Assembly: GCA_036971715.1 (NCBI GenBank)
Contig: JAVHJL010000005.1
Span: 434,001 to 498,000, forward strand
Length of the DNA stretch: 64,000 nucleotides
Direction of reading: 5' to 3'
Source: Arthrobotrys musiformis
Lineage: Eukaryota > Ascomycota > Orbiliomycetes > Orbiliales > Orbiliaceae
This document shows, in pieces, positions 11,879 to 21,749 of this stretch. The notes under the pieces are model-generated. The model was not told where the DNA came from, made no database searches, and saw only the letters and a list, made by a program, of their open reading frames with translations. Made by a program: the position numbers and the translations under genes. Numbering within the stretch: position 1 is the first letter of the stretch; each line of letters begins with the position of its first letter.

Positions 11879-12850
11879 GGACATTGTCGTCGCAAGGTGC
11901 ATTTAAGCGTTGCCTTTAGCTGGGCCGGACTCGAGAGACCGTTTCTTACCGTTTCATTCGAGCTGTCGTGATGATGGTTATTTCATGACTACTTCCAAGT
12001 TATATTTCAAAACTGTGCATATTGGATTTTTTCTGAATATCAATATTTTTTTATTCATTACCCCGGTGTTCCAGGTATCCTGTTTTCAAAGCTACAGTAT
12101 TCAGCGAGGCCAAGCAAGCTAGTTCTTAAATATGAGCACCCGTATTTTGGAAAGGGACTATAATAGTAGGATAGAGACACCGTTCGGTTCTTGAAATGAA
12201 ACAATACCAGTAGACATTAGAGTAGAAAACAGAGAAGCAAGTCATAAGACGTACATCTAACATGCAGGCTAGTAGGTCGAAACAAAGAAGGGAAAAGAAA
12301 AGAGAGGAAGGAAAGAGAAGGAAAAAAGGGAAAGGAACTGGAATGATAGATAAGTACATAGATTGGATATCTTTGAATTAGGTCGTTTTTCGGTTCTTGA
12401 GTGAGAGTCGTGTGTCCGTTTTCGCTGAATCGTGTCGTAGGTAAAGTACCGTCCCGCCGCAGGGCATTTCGTGCTATTTTTGTGGAGTTGTGAATTTTTT
12501 TCGTTTTTGCCGCCGGAGGTTTCCAGGAGTTTGTTTGATCAAAATCAACCAAGGGTGTAGAGAGGAAAGAGCTATAGGGCAGGGTATGTTATATCCGAAT
12601 TCATATTTTTTTCCATTATCATTATCTTTTTTTTAGTCTGTATTTTTTCAATATTTTCGTTTTTCTCAATTGTTCCCGCCAAAGAATTAAACTACCCAAA
12701 ACTCGGGTCTTTTTTTACACGCCCCTGATCTGAATTCGCCCTTTCCTGCTATGAGCCTCCCCGGTTTTTGTTTGATCTTCGATTGGTTGGAGACGTTGGT
12801 CTTTATACGTTGTTCAATCTATCCTGGAACTTCCGGATCGGCGAAGCGGT
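11879..12850. other. Convergent intergenic region NMT1/ERV14
   Basis: Holds 3' UTR sequence of the two convergent genes. A GGAAAAGAAAAGAGAGGAAGG purine tract lies near 12290-12340 and a T-rich mirror near 12600-12720. No coding signal. Confidence 0.5.
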
Positions 12851-13507
12851 TCACGACTCGTCGCGGATGAGGGCTACGATCATGCTGTAGAGGTAGAAGA
12901 AGAACATGACCAGGTGGAAACCGAGTTTGATGAATGATTCCTTTTTCCCAGTTCCCTCACGTTAGCTGTTGCTCCCGATCACTCAGCCAGGAGTGAAAAA
13001 AGGTACCTTCTTGTGTTTGTTTAATGTCCTAAAGATCTCTGTTGCGTCGAGGAGGTGGGCGTTATCGAGGATCCTGTAGTTTTCATAGTTAGTTTTCTCT
13101 GTCTTTATTTTATTCATCATTGGGATGTGAGGGAGGAGGGACGTACTTCTTCGCGTTAAATGCGAGGAGCGGCAGGTTGAGGACCAAAGCGAGCCAGTAT
13201 CCGTTGATAAGGAACAGAGCGGTTAGGAAACCGTGAACGGCGGCTTCTGGGATGATGTAGGAGTTAAGACGGTTGCAGAGGTCGATGGGGTTGATGTAGT
13301 CGCATTCCAGGTCCGAGTACCTGGAAATTATATCATTAGTATGGTTGTGATTATAATCTATATTGCGTGCGTATGTCGGTGGGTCGCGTGAGAGTGAGGG
13401 TGGGAGAAGGAGTGAGAGGATTACATAATGGTGAAGAAGACTTGTAGGAAGAGGTTGACTGCATTTAGCAGGACTGCGAGGAGGTATAACCACGATTCGC
13501 CGGTCAT
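12851..13507 (-). CDS. ERV14: ERV14/cornichon, ER-to-Golgi cargo receptor
   Basis: Model on the minus strand: 13507-13425, 13320-13147, 13073-13007, 12940-12851; 137 aa, introns 104, 73 and 66 nt, the first with a TACTAAT branch site. Cornichon proteins are COPII cargo receptors that package transmembrane proteins at the ER. The protein begins MTGESWLYLLAVLLNAVNLF and contains the near-invariant YSDLECDYINPIDLCNRLN, PEAAVHGFLT, LINGYWLALVLNLPLLAFN, LLDATEIFRTL and a final membrane helix ending ALIRDES. Three hydrophobic segments and a length almost equal to yeast Erv14 (138 aa) agree. Confidence 0.97.
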
Positions 13508-14852
13508 TTTGGCTGGATGGGATGGCGATAAGGTTTTGAGAGGAGGGTGAGGAGGTGCTTGTGGGCGAGTTAGCTGGTGTCGTCGGCAGCTAATACGTAA
13601 GAGAGGTAGATGGAGTGGGCTCGGCGACGGACGGACGGGATGTTAGTGTCAATAGGCAGCCGATGGGCACCTGAAGTCCTTGGTATCTGGTAGATAGCTC
13701 GATGACGATGGGAGGGAGGCCGAGGGTGCGGTTGTTGGAAGTGGTGGTGTTGAGGTTTGAGGTTGTGGCGGGAATCTTTTTTGTGTGGTTGGTTTGGTGG
13801 AGTTTTGAGCAGGAAAAGAACCAAACTATTCAGGTAACAGCGAAACGGCGAGCTTGTGATAACGCTGCTAACTTAGCGGGCAACTTCCTTCCTTCCTCTT
13901 GGGTTACTTAAGCAGGTGCTTAAAATCGGGAGTAATGGCAAGAATACAGTTGGCGGGTGAAGTTTCAGTGATCACGATGGATCAGTATGAGTGTTTTTCA
14001 TGAGATTCTCTGGAGGATATACGAGCAGTCAAGTATGTAGGCTATTCCTCGTCATTCTATTCGCAGGGTAAAGTTCCAAGGGCAGCAGCACAGCTTTGAA
14101 ATCGGTCATCAACCCTGGCGGTGATATCATGCAAATGTCTTGTCCTTGTTGTGAGACCCGACTCGACTCGACTGGACCTGATCCTTTCGGCACCGCTGCT
14201 ATCGATACCAGCCCGGCCGCGATAAGATATCTATGCATAATTTCCCTCACTCGTCTTCTATTCCTATACGATGTCCTCGTATAGCATAGGAAAGGGGAGT
14301 ATAAGGTTACGAGCAAAAATTGCAGACCTTAGACGTCCTCCTGAACACAGGCTCGCCAATAAAGTGGATGTCCTAGGCCGCAAGTCGTGCATATGTCATA
14401 CTGTGGCCTGTGAGACCTCCGGTTCAAGCCTCCCCGGTGTACTCTTGGCACCCAGGGGCGGAATGCTCGGACGCTCCGGGAAGGCTCCGGGGCGACGTCC
14501 ATTCCAACGCACTCATTCGTGCACTCATTCTCTCTCTTTAATTCTCCCCCACGTTAATTGTCAACCACGTCTCTTTTGAACCTGACCTTCTCCACGCGGT
14601 CGTTTTAATTTTTGTTATTTTCGATGACAAAATAACAGTTTTTAATCAAACTGTTCTCTTCTTTTCGCATTCACGTACTTGTCCTATCTTGTCCGTTAGG
14701 TACGGGCGTCGTTGGGGTACTGTGCTCCCACAGGATGGGCAGCTGTTGTGTCCTCCCGCTCTTCCTCCTCCCCTGAATATCGTCTAGCATCACATCATTA
14801 CCTCCCATTCCATTCACTATAATTATTCCGGTACCTATATGAGGCATTAACC
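13508..14852. other. Divergent promoter region ERV14/ZZ-EF gene
   Basis: 1.3 kb without a supported gene. It holds the palindrome at 13908-13923 and, near 14590-14650, an A/T-rich stretch upstream of the next gene. Short frames at 13570-13911 and 14029-14579 lack any recognisable feature. Confidence 0.5.
13908..13923. repeat. TTAAGCA-GG-TGCTTAA palindrome
   Basis: Perfect 7-bp arms around a 2-bp centre. The same half-sites recur as inverted pairs at 18264-18282 and singly or as TTAAGCTTAA elsewhere in intergenic DNA of this window. Confidence 0.8.
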
Positions 14853-17800
14853 ATGGAATCCGCCATGTCCTCACGAACAAGCTCTCTCTCCCGCTACTAC
14901 CCCCAAATCCTCATCGTCGCCGGTGTCATAGTCGCCCTAGGCGTCCTCCACCTCCACCAAGTCTACACCTCCCCTCCAAAAAAGAAGCCGAAGCAACTCC
15001 GTCGTCGGAACGCCCAACGTCAACGAAACCGTCTCCAGTCCTTCAGTAACACCAACGGCACTACCTCTGCTGCTGATAATCATGCCAATGCGACTGCTGA
15101 AGCTCTCCTCCGCCTCGATGGAAGCGTCCCTCCTACCGTCATTCCCGATGAAACCGCTAGACCACAACCCGTGGACCTGCTATCGCTCCCTAACGATGAG
15201 GCGATAACTACCATGCTCAACAATGCCGGCGTGGCGGCTCGTGGAAACCGGGAAGATGGTGGTGAAAGTGACTTCTCATACGACAGGGAATCAAAGGACG
15301 TTCAGGAAAACCAAAATGTTCTACAACTACTATACCTAATCGCGGAAGATCAAGCGAAGCAGCAGGGTTACGTCCATCGTGGTGTAACCTGCAACCTCTG
15401 CAGTGCGATGCCAATCCGTGGCGTCAGGTACCGTTGTTCGAACTGCATAGATTTCGACCTTTGCGAATCCTGCGAAGCACAAGATATCCACCCGAAGACC
15501 CATCTGTTCTACAAAGTCCGGATACCAGCGCCCTTCCTGGGGAGCCCGCAAAAGACCCAGCAACCTGTGTATCCTGGAAAACCGAGTATTATGGCCATAA
15601 GCATCCAACCCGAAGCCCTGAAGAGATTTGCGAAGGAAACATGTTTCGAACAACCGGAGATCGAAGCCCTGTACGAACAGTTCAAGTGTCTTGCTGCAAC
15701 CGAATTCCCAGACGATCCGAATGGCCTGGGAGGCGGTATCGACAGGAAGACATTTGACAAATGTTTCGTACCGAATAACCATCTACGTCCGCCACCTCCA
15801 AATCTAATCTACGACCGGATGTTCGCCTTCTTCGACACCGATGGGAATAAACTAATCGGCTTCGAAGAATTTGTTAAGGGCCTCTCGATTAAAACTAAGA
15901 AACCCCTCCCGACAACCGCCAACATGACCGAAAAGTTTCGAAGAACGTTCCGAGCCTACGATCTCGATGACGACGGGTACATTGAACGCAAGGACGTGCT
16001 AAAAATGTTCAGAGCGTACTATGCTTTGCAAAAGGACCTGGTTAAAGATCTCATCGCTGGGGTGGAAGACGACATGATGGAATCTACGCAGTCGCAGAAT
16101 GTGATCCACGGCTCGCAACCCTTATCTGCCGCATTCTCAGCTGCGATTCCGCATAACGAAGACACAAGATTAGTCAAAACCATCAGCGAGGAGATTAACG
16201 ATGTCGACCGTGATGCGCTGAATCCGGATGGGAATGAACTCGGGAGGAGAAGTGAGACAATAGCAAATGCACTCCAGAGACATAGAAGAGACACTTCGCT
16301 AGATAGGATGACTAGACGGAATCAACGAGCGGCGGAACGGTTACTACGACAAATGCGGGATCGTGAGCAGGCTAATAGCATTGCTAGTACCACCGGCAAT
16401 ACGAATGGTAACCACACAGAGAATTCAGGCCGGGAACCCCGACTAAGAGAGCTCCTAGACGACAATCTCGATAACACGCCGACCACCGAGCAAGTATCCT
16501 CGTCACTTCTTTCGAGCCACCCAGAAAGTGTCGCAGAGGTCATCAATACCATTCGACAGGTTGAAAATGCGAGAGCCATGATCCAAGAAATCGAAAGACA
16601 TGCTGCCAATGGTGTTATCGACGAAAATCTACTAGAGCTATCACGCGAGACAAGGGACAACTTCGGGCAGATTGTGGAGAGCATGAGAGTTGCAAATTTC
16701 GGAAACTTCGGGGAGGGAGGGGGTGCGGATAGTGTGGATGCTATGATCAATGTGCTAAATCGAAGTACAACTAGTATGGATGATATGATTCACGACTTGA
16801 ATAGGATCATGGAAGCAGGCGGGATTGCATCTAGACCACCACCAGCCGAAGAAACAAACGAGGACGATGAACCAGCACAGGAAGAAGCTCCGGAAGAGGA
16901 GGAGGGGCAGGAACAGGAGCAGGAGCAGGAACAGGAGCAGGAACAGGAACAGGAGGAGGAGCAGGAAGAGGAAGAGGAAGAGGAAGAAGATCATATCCCA
17001 GACACAGTAATAGAACGAGCAGCAACACCAGCACCCCCTCGCGAGGAGCCAATCGAGGAAGAAGAAGAACCGGCGAATGCGTCACCAGGATCATATGTCA
17101 TCCCCGCCCCCAACTTCGAACCCCAATTCGGCTCTTCGACCTTCGACCTCCCAGATGACTGGACGAGTGGGCTTAAGGATCCCATCCGTCGTCCCATGAA
17201 GGAGGAACTAAAACTCTACTACCTGGAAGATTACTATAAATCCGACGATGAGGGTAGCGACGACGACGACTATGCCGATGATTTTGTGAAAAGGAAGAAA
17301 CCAGCGGTTAGTAGAGGGTTAGAAAGGGAGGAAGATGTCGGCAGGGAGATCCTATGTCAAGTTGTCGAACAGGGAATCAACGAAATGCTTGACGCCTTAT
17401 TTTTAGCAAAGGAAAGAGATGGATTGGAAGTTTTACTTGCTGCCTCCTCTCCGGGTTCCGGTGATCTATTACAAGGACAAGCAGTGGAGCAAAGGGAGCG
17501 TCCGAAGCCGTCCAACGATGAGAATAAGGAAAACATCGATAAGACGCCGTCTTCGTCGCTACCTTCTGCCTCCTCCAGATCCCACTATAGAGATCCCGAA
17601 AACCCGTTCTCGGTGCTCGACGATAGCGCCGATGCCACATCGCAAAACTCAGCTTCTTCAGCCTCCATGGACGCCAGAGTTGGAGAGTCTTCTACCACTG
17701 CCACAGCGGCGGGGGCAACGGCAACACGAGACCCGCTAGCGTCCGTGAAGAAGGAAATGGCGACGAGGGGCGGGCCGGGGAGGATAAGTGAGCAAGAATT

Positions 17801-17876
17801 TGTGACCTTTATGCATAGCGATATGGGGAAGCGGTTGGGATTCATGAGTGCTTGGATTAGTATGGGCAGCTTTTAA
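14853..17876 (+). CDS. Membrane-anchored ZZ zinc-finger/EF-hand protein
   Basis: Single-exon frame of 1,007 aa; the first ATG has good context (ACCATGG). Residues about 14-36 form one hydrophobic segment (ILIVAGVIVALGVLHL) followed by a Lys/Arg-rich stretch, suggesting an N-terminal membrane anchor. A ZZ zinc finger lies at about 174-226 (C-x2-C, then YRCSNCIDFDLCESC and closing His residues). EF-hand loops DTDGNKLIGFEEF (about 327) and DLDDDGYIERKD (about 370) both keep the acidic ligands. The middle is Arg/Glu/Asn rich, about 684-713 is a Glu-Gln repeat, and the C-terminus FMHSDMGKRLGFMSAWISMG is well ordered. ZZ domains bind peptides and EF hands Ca2+; the combination suggests a calcium-responsive membrane scaffold, but no function is known to me. 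Confidence 0.85.
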   Translation: MESAMSSRTSSLSRYYPQILIVAGVIVALGVLHLHQVYTSPPKKKPKQLRRRNAQRQRNRLQSFSNTNGTTSAADNHANATAEALLRLDGSVPPTVIPDETARPQPVDLLSLPNDEAITTMLNNAGVAARGNREDGGESDFSYDRESKDVQENQNVLQLLYLIAEDQAKQQGYVHRGVTCNLCSAMPIRGVRYRCSNCIDFDLCESCEAQDIHPKTHLFYKVRIPAPFLGSPQKTQQPVYPGKPSIMAISIQPEALKRFAKETCFEQPEIEALYEQFKCLAATEFPDDPNGLGGGIDRKTFDKCFVPNNHLRPPPPNLIYDRMFAFFDTDGNKLIGFEEFVKGLSIKTKKPLPTTANMTEKFRRTFRAYDLDDDGYIERKDVLKMFRAYYALQKDLVKDLIAGVEDDMMESTQSQNVIHGSQPLSAAFSAAIPHNEDTRLVKTISEEINDVDRDALNPDGNELGRRSETIANALQRHRRDTSLDRMTRRNQRAAERLLRQMRDREQANSIASTTGNTNGNHTENSGREPRLRELLDDNLDNTPTTEQVSSSLLSSHPESVAEVINTIRQVENARAMIQEIERHAANGVIDENLLELSRETRDNFGQIVESMRVANFGNFGEGGGADSVDAMINVLNRSTTSMDDMIHDLNRIMEAGGIASRPPPAEETNEDDEPAQEEAPEEEEGQEQEQEQEQEQEQEQEEEQEEEEEEEEDHIPDTVIERAATPAPPREEPIEEEEEPANASPGSYVIPAPNFEPQFGSSTFDLPDDWTSGLKDPIRRPMKEELKLYYLEDYYKSDDEGSDDDDYADDFVKRKKPAVSRGLEREEDVGREILCQVVEQGINEMLDALFLAKERDGLEVLLAASSPGSGDLLQGQAVEQRERPKPSNDENKENIDKTPSSSLPSASSRSHYRDPENPFSVLDDSADATSQNSASSASMDARVGESSTTATAAGATATRDPLASVKKEMATRGGPGRISEQEFVTFMHSDMGKRLGFMSAWISMGSF
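16907..16990 (+). repeat. GGARCA hexamer repeat encoding (Glu-Gln)n/Glu-n
   Basis: In-frame run of GGAGCA/GGAACA units passing into GAAGAG repeats inside the ZZ/EF-hand gene. The opposite strand gives a spurious Leu-rich open frame (16755-16994). Confidence 0.9.
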
Positions 17877-18242
17877 AGATAACATATTCAAGCAAAAAGT
17901 TTATTGAGCATTCTTTATTTTCGTTTTTTATCGCCCCCGCTTTCATTTTCTCGATGGTAAGGGTTTAGGTGATAATTGAACAACTGAGAGAGAGAGAGGG
18001 AGATACGGGGAAGTGATTGGCTTTCGTTGTGTGCATGTGAACAGGCAGGTTTCTGTCCATTTTCTGGCCTTGAATCCATCCATTCTCCTTATTTTTGTGC
18101 ATAGTTTCATGCTTATGGCGGGTATACTGTTGTAATTGTTTATGTTCACACGGGGTTCGAAGAGGAAAAAGTGACCGTCAGTCATGCAAGGTCGAATTAA
18201 TCATCGTTGCATTGGCCTCCTACATGTACCCTAAGTGGTCAA

Positions 18243-18297
18243 GCTTAAATACTTTGTAGGAATTTAAGCACCAGTTGCTTAAGCGTCCAGTTAAGCA
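18243..18297. repeat. Cluster of TTAAGC/GCTTAA half-sites
   Basis: GCTTAA (18243-18248), TTAAGCA (18264-18270) paired with TGCTTAA (18276-18282) across 5 bp, and TTAAGCA again (18291-18297). The inner pair resembles the palindrome at 13908-13923. Confidence 0.75.
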
Positions 18298-18777
18298 TTT
18301 ATGTAACGCAAGCTAACCCCACCACCCATAAGCTAGTGGGCACTAGCTATACCTAGTACTAATGGTAGAATTTGTAAACGTAAGCAAGATACAATATACT
18401 GTACTATACTACTTAATAGCGTTCGTAATCGATTTCCCTTGAACAACCCCCCGGTAAGAACAAAATGCAACACTAATCTCAAAATCTCGTTGGTTCAGTG
18501 CTAGCGCTGAGGCGTTACATTGTCCAATAATCTTCCAGTCCGATTTCAAGTGTATTATATTACGAGATCCAGCGAAGGCGATGGCGGCCTCCGGCCGCCT
18601 TCGTATAACATACGTACAATAAGAAAAGTTTTGCGGATCATACATTCGACGTTCGAGAGAAATAAATATCAGCAAAGCAGTGAGTCTTGTCTCATAAACC
18701 AAAATAAGTCAGCAATCAAGATCACAAAATATATATAAATATGTTATACTATAATATTAATGTAAATGTTTTCATTT

Positions 18778-18829
18778 TCGTTCTCGTTCTCGTTCTCGTT
18801 CTCGTTCTAATTCACGTGCGCGCGCGCGC
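18778..18829 (+). repeat. (TTCTCG)n tract followed by (CG)n
   Basis: About five TTCTCG/CGTTCT units, then a short linker and GTGCGCGCGCGCGC. Alternating CG is unusual next to this AT-rich DNA. Confidence 0.9.
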
Positions 18830-19567
18830 ATACATACGTGCGTGAAAACCTAACGTTCCGTCGACATTAAAATCAAATATGTCTCGCATGAGACATGAGG
18901 CGTGAACGCATCTACGCCGCACATTCGCAGGCCACTGACGTACAATCCATCCCTGCGAACACAAATTGCTTCTTCCAGTTAGGGCGGAGGAGGTTCGCAC
19001 GAACATGGTGCTTATATAGAATACGGATATATTGTAAATTATGACGTCTTTAGATTTGAAGGGTTCGAGTCGACACAATGGCGTTGATAATTATAATATA
19101 TTTGGGAGGGGAACTTTGCTTGGACTTTGGAGCCGCGAGGTGCCAAAACTCCGGTTGAAGGAACGATATCCACACAAGAGATTGAGATCACAATCAGCGA
19201 GGAGAATCTTCCTCAGGCGAAGAACACTCATCCGGTGAGGTCTATGCATGCTCGAACATTCATTTCTTGAAAATTAATACGGACTTATGTACGGAGAATT
19301 AGATTATCGCAACGATATCATCCTGCGGCATCGATACGTGCAGCAAGGCTGACCAAATTTCGAAGGCGGGGTAAAGACAAAACGTGCCTGTTCGCGACCA
19401 GTCTGTGCGGCGGTTAATCGCTGTGACTCAGTGGCGGACATTTGTCTCAATCGATATCGCTATATACTATATATATTGGCCAGGCGCCCTCGATGGATAT
19501 AATATTCCGATAGAAATCATATTCGAATTCCTGAGGTGGAAGAAACACTATTAAATTTCCAACCGAA

Positions 19568-21499
19568 ATGGCGCCTGTCACAGTTGAAAAAGTCGCCCAA
19601 GAGGCCGAACCCGCGATAAGTCATATACTCACCCACCTCGCCTGCTTCGACTGCCTACCCAGCGATTCAGAGACGGAAAAACTGGAATCCTCCAGCCCTC
19701 TCCGTCAATACGCCATCCTATCCACCGGCCTCGCAAACTTCCAAAAATGCATGAAACTGCCCGAAACCGGCTTCTTCGATATCGAAACCGCCAAAGAATT
19801 CGATCAACCCCACTGCCACAATCGCGATCAAAGGGGGGATATCCTAAACCCCGCCCTCGCGGTGCAATATAGCTCCGGGAATAAAAAGAAGATAACGTAT
19901 TGCTTCAACGAATACTCCTACCAACTCTCAGTCCATGAGATTCGAGATGCTTTCCATTGGGCATTTGGAGAATGGTCAGCTCGTTCTGGAGGTCTAGTGA
20001 CCTTTACCGAAATCGCACCACATCCTGGGAAAGGAGATATCAGAATAAGCTGGGCCAATAGAGATGGCGCGGGGGAAGACGGTCCTGTCTTCGTAGCCTA
20101 TCCTCCACCTCCTCAGCAGAGTAATTCCGATGCGCCGGCGACCGCTCCAACTCCGATAGAGATGTATTTCGATGAAGATACGGAATGGACAGTTCCGGAT
20201 CTACGAAGAACCGCCCTTCATCACGTAGGACATATCCTCGGTCTCGCACATTCAAAAAACACGGTAGCCGTTATGTGGCCGGGGTGCACGAATGCTAACT
20301 TCGACAAGGATGACATTGAAGCCGTTGACGGCCGATTAGTAGCGCCTCCGCAGACAGCTGAATTAGCGCAGTCACATACAGAGGATGCGGTACGCGTGTG
20401 GACCCAGATTGCTGCAGTTTTTAAGAACGCAGACCAGATTTTAAATATTTTTCCCGGCCCCGGAGGCACTCTCTATGCTGAACTTAGGGCCGGAAATATC
20501 CTGAAATATACACCGGGTGAAACCCGGCCAGACCCCCTTATTGAAATTCTTGAAGCTAGCTTCCCCTCGGACCCAATAAAGCAGATAGTGGTCAGCTCCC
20601 ATTATCTTCATATGCTTACCACGGATGGTAGTACCATTCGGAGATTTTCACACAGCGCGGAACAAAGATCAAGTTGGGAATCCATAGGCACAGATGTCAG
20701 GTTTGCAACGTTTGGTTTCGGTGGCCAGAACCGCGGAATCGCAGCGTCTCATGGAAGCCTGGCGGTGTACAGACTGACAAAACAGCGCAGGGTGGAAGTT
20801 TTTGAAACACATGACTCTCATGATCATCGGCGTCTGGGTTATGGTGATCTAACACGGGTTCCAGGTTATGGGCATTGGTGGACATTAGGTAATCCTATGG
20901 ACGGCTTTGGCCCTGTCCATGAATCTAAGGAGACGAAGATTATCGCAGATGAGAGTGGAGTATATTTCAGCTGGGACAATCATATTCTAAAATACCTCGA
21001 TGAGGGGCCCGGGGGCAAGTGGATCGATGTAAGCGATAAAACGTCGGATTTATGTCCACACCGATTAGTTAGTGGTGATGACACTATCTACCGAATCGAT
21101 ACCGGAGATATAGTCGGTACCAATATAACCACCTCGGATCCAAGACGAATTAATACCATCTCCGAATTGGTATCAATATCAGAAAATGGGGCAATTTGGG
21201 AAAAGTTGGAAATCAACTGCGGCCACCCAGATAACGCAGTAGTAGATTTTGTCGCTTCAAATTCGCACAGGTATATAATGTGCTCAAGAAACGCGGCCCC
21301 AGATGATCCGGACACCATAGTCTCTCAGGGGTCTCGTACATCAATATGGTATAACAAAAGGAGAAGCACCTCTTCAAATGCTACCCTTGAATGGGAGGAT
21401 TTGAAGGCCCCCTTGCATTGTTCTAAGATGGTGGCCTGGGGTGACGATATATACTTTATGGGAAAAGACGCTGTGATCAAGAAAATGTCTATGAGCTAG
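19568..21499 (+). CDS. Matrixin-like protein with HHxxH in place of HExxH (probable pseudopeptidase)
   Basis: Single-exon frame of 643 aa with no signal peptide. Residues 40-90 look like a peptidoglycan-binding/MMP pro-domain with a cysteine-switch-like P-H-C83-H-N-R-D. The matrixin fold follows: KKITYCFNEYSYQL, FGEWSARSGGLVTFTEI, GDIRISWANRDGAG and the zinc helix H218-H219-V-G-H222-I-L-G-L-A-H228, with a Met-turn-like VAVMWP (M236). The three zinc histidines of HExxHxxGxxH remain, but the catalytic Glu is His219 (codon CAC at 20222-20224), so peptide hydrolysis is not expected. Residues 265-643 carry repeated GNILKYTPG- and WESIGTD-like blades suggesting a beta-propeller. Matrixins cleave extracellular protein; this copy may bind zinc or peptide only. 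The reading frame is intact, so it is not an obvious pseudogene. Confidence 0.75.
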   Translation: MAPVTVEKVAQEAEPAISHILTHLACFDCLPSDSETEKLESSSPLRQYAILSTGLANFQKCMKLPETGFFDIETAKEFDQPHCHNRDQRGDILNPALAVQYSSGNKKKITYCFNEYSYQLSVHEIRDAFHWAFGEWSARSGGLVTFTEIAPHPGKGDIRISWANRDGAGEDGPVFVAYPPPPQQSNSDAPATAPTPIEMYFDEDTEWTVPDLRRTALHHVGHILGLAHSKNTVAVMWPGCTNANFDKDDIEAVDGRLVAPPQTAELAQSHTEDAVRVWTQIAAVFKNADQILNIFPGPGGTLYAELRAGNILKYTPGETRPDPLIEILEASFPSDPIKQIVVSSHYLHMLTTDGSTIRRFSHSAEQRSSWESIGTDVRFATFGFGGQNRGIAASHGSLAVYRLTKQRRVEVFETHDSHDHRRLGYGDLTRVPGYGHWWTLGNPMDGFGPVHESKETKIIADESGVYFSWDNHILKYLDEGPGGKWIDVSDKTSDLCPHRLVSGDDTIYRIDTGDIVGTNITTSDPRRINTISELVSISENGAIWEKLEINCGHPDNAVVDFVASNSHRYIMCSRNAAPDDPDTIVSQGSRTSIWYNKRRSTSSNATLEWEDLKAPLHCSKMVAWGDDIYFMGKDAVIKKMSMS

Positions 21500-21749
21500 C
21501 GATACTGTATAGCGGTATATATATACATAAACACATACTTTCCGCATGTTTGTTGATCATACGTTAGGCATTATATATTATTGGACTACATGTTGCATTT
21601 TGAAGTGTTCTATAAATTCGAATTCTGTACCTAGTGTCGAGACTAATTCTGTACACTCTATAGTTGAAGATTCTTGCGGCAATTAATTGTCTCGAACCAG
21701 ACCCTGGGGCAATTTAACTTTAAAACCCCCTTCTCCCACCCGGCTGCGA

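Larger units (their letters stand above)
17877..19567. other. Intergenic region with simple repeats
   Basis: 1.7 kb between two plus-strand genes, probably 3' UTR then promoter. Contains clustered TTAAGC half-sites (18243-18297), a TTCTCG hexamer tract and a CG dinucleotide run (18778-18829), and an AT stretch (TATATACTATATATATTGG) near 19461-19480. No gene recognised. Confidence 0.55.

Noticed and set aside
16755..16994. Minus-strand Leu/Phe-rich frame resembling a membrane protein
   Set aside because: It is the complement of the Glu-Gln repeat in the ZZ/EF-hand gene.
19062..19071. GGTTCGAGTC, a tRNA B-box-like sequence
   Set aside because: No A box, no cloverleaf pairing and no acceptor stem could be found around it.
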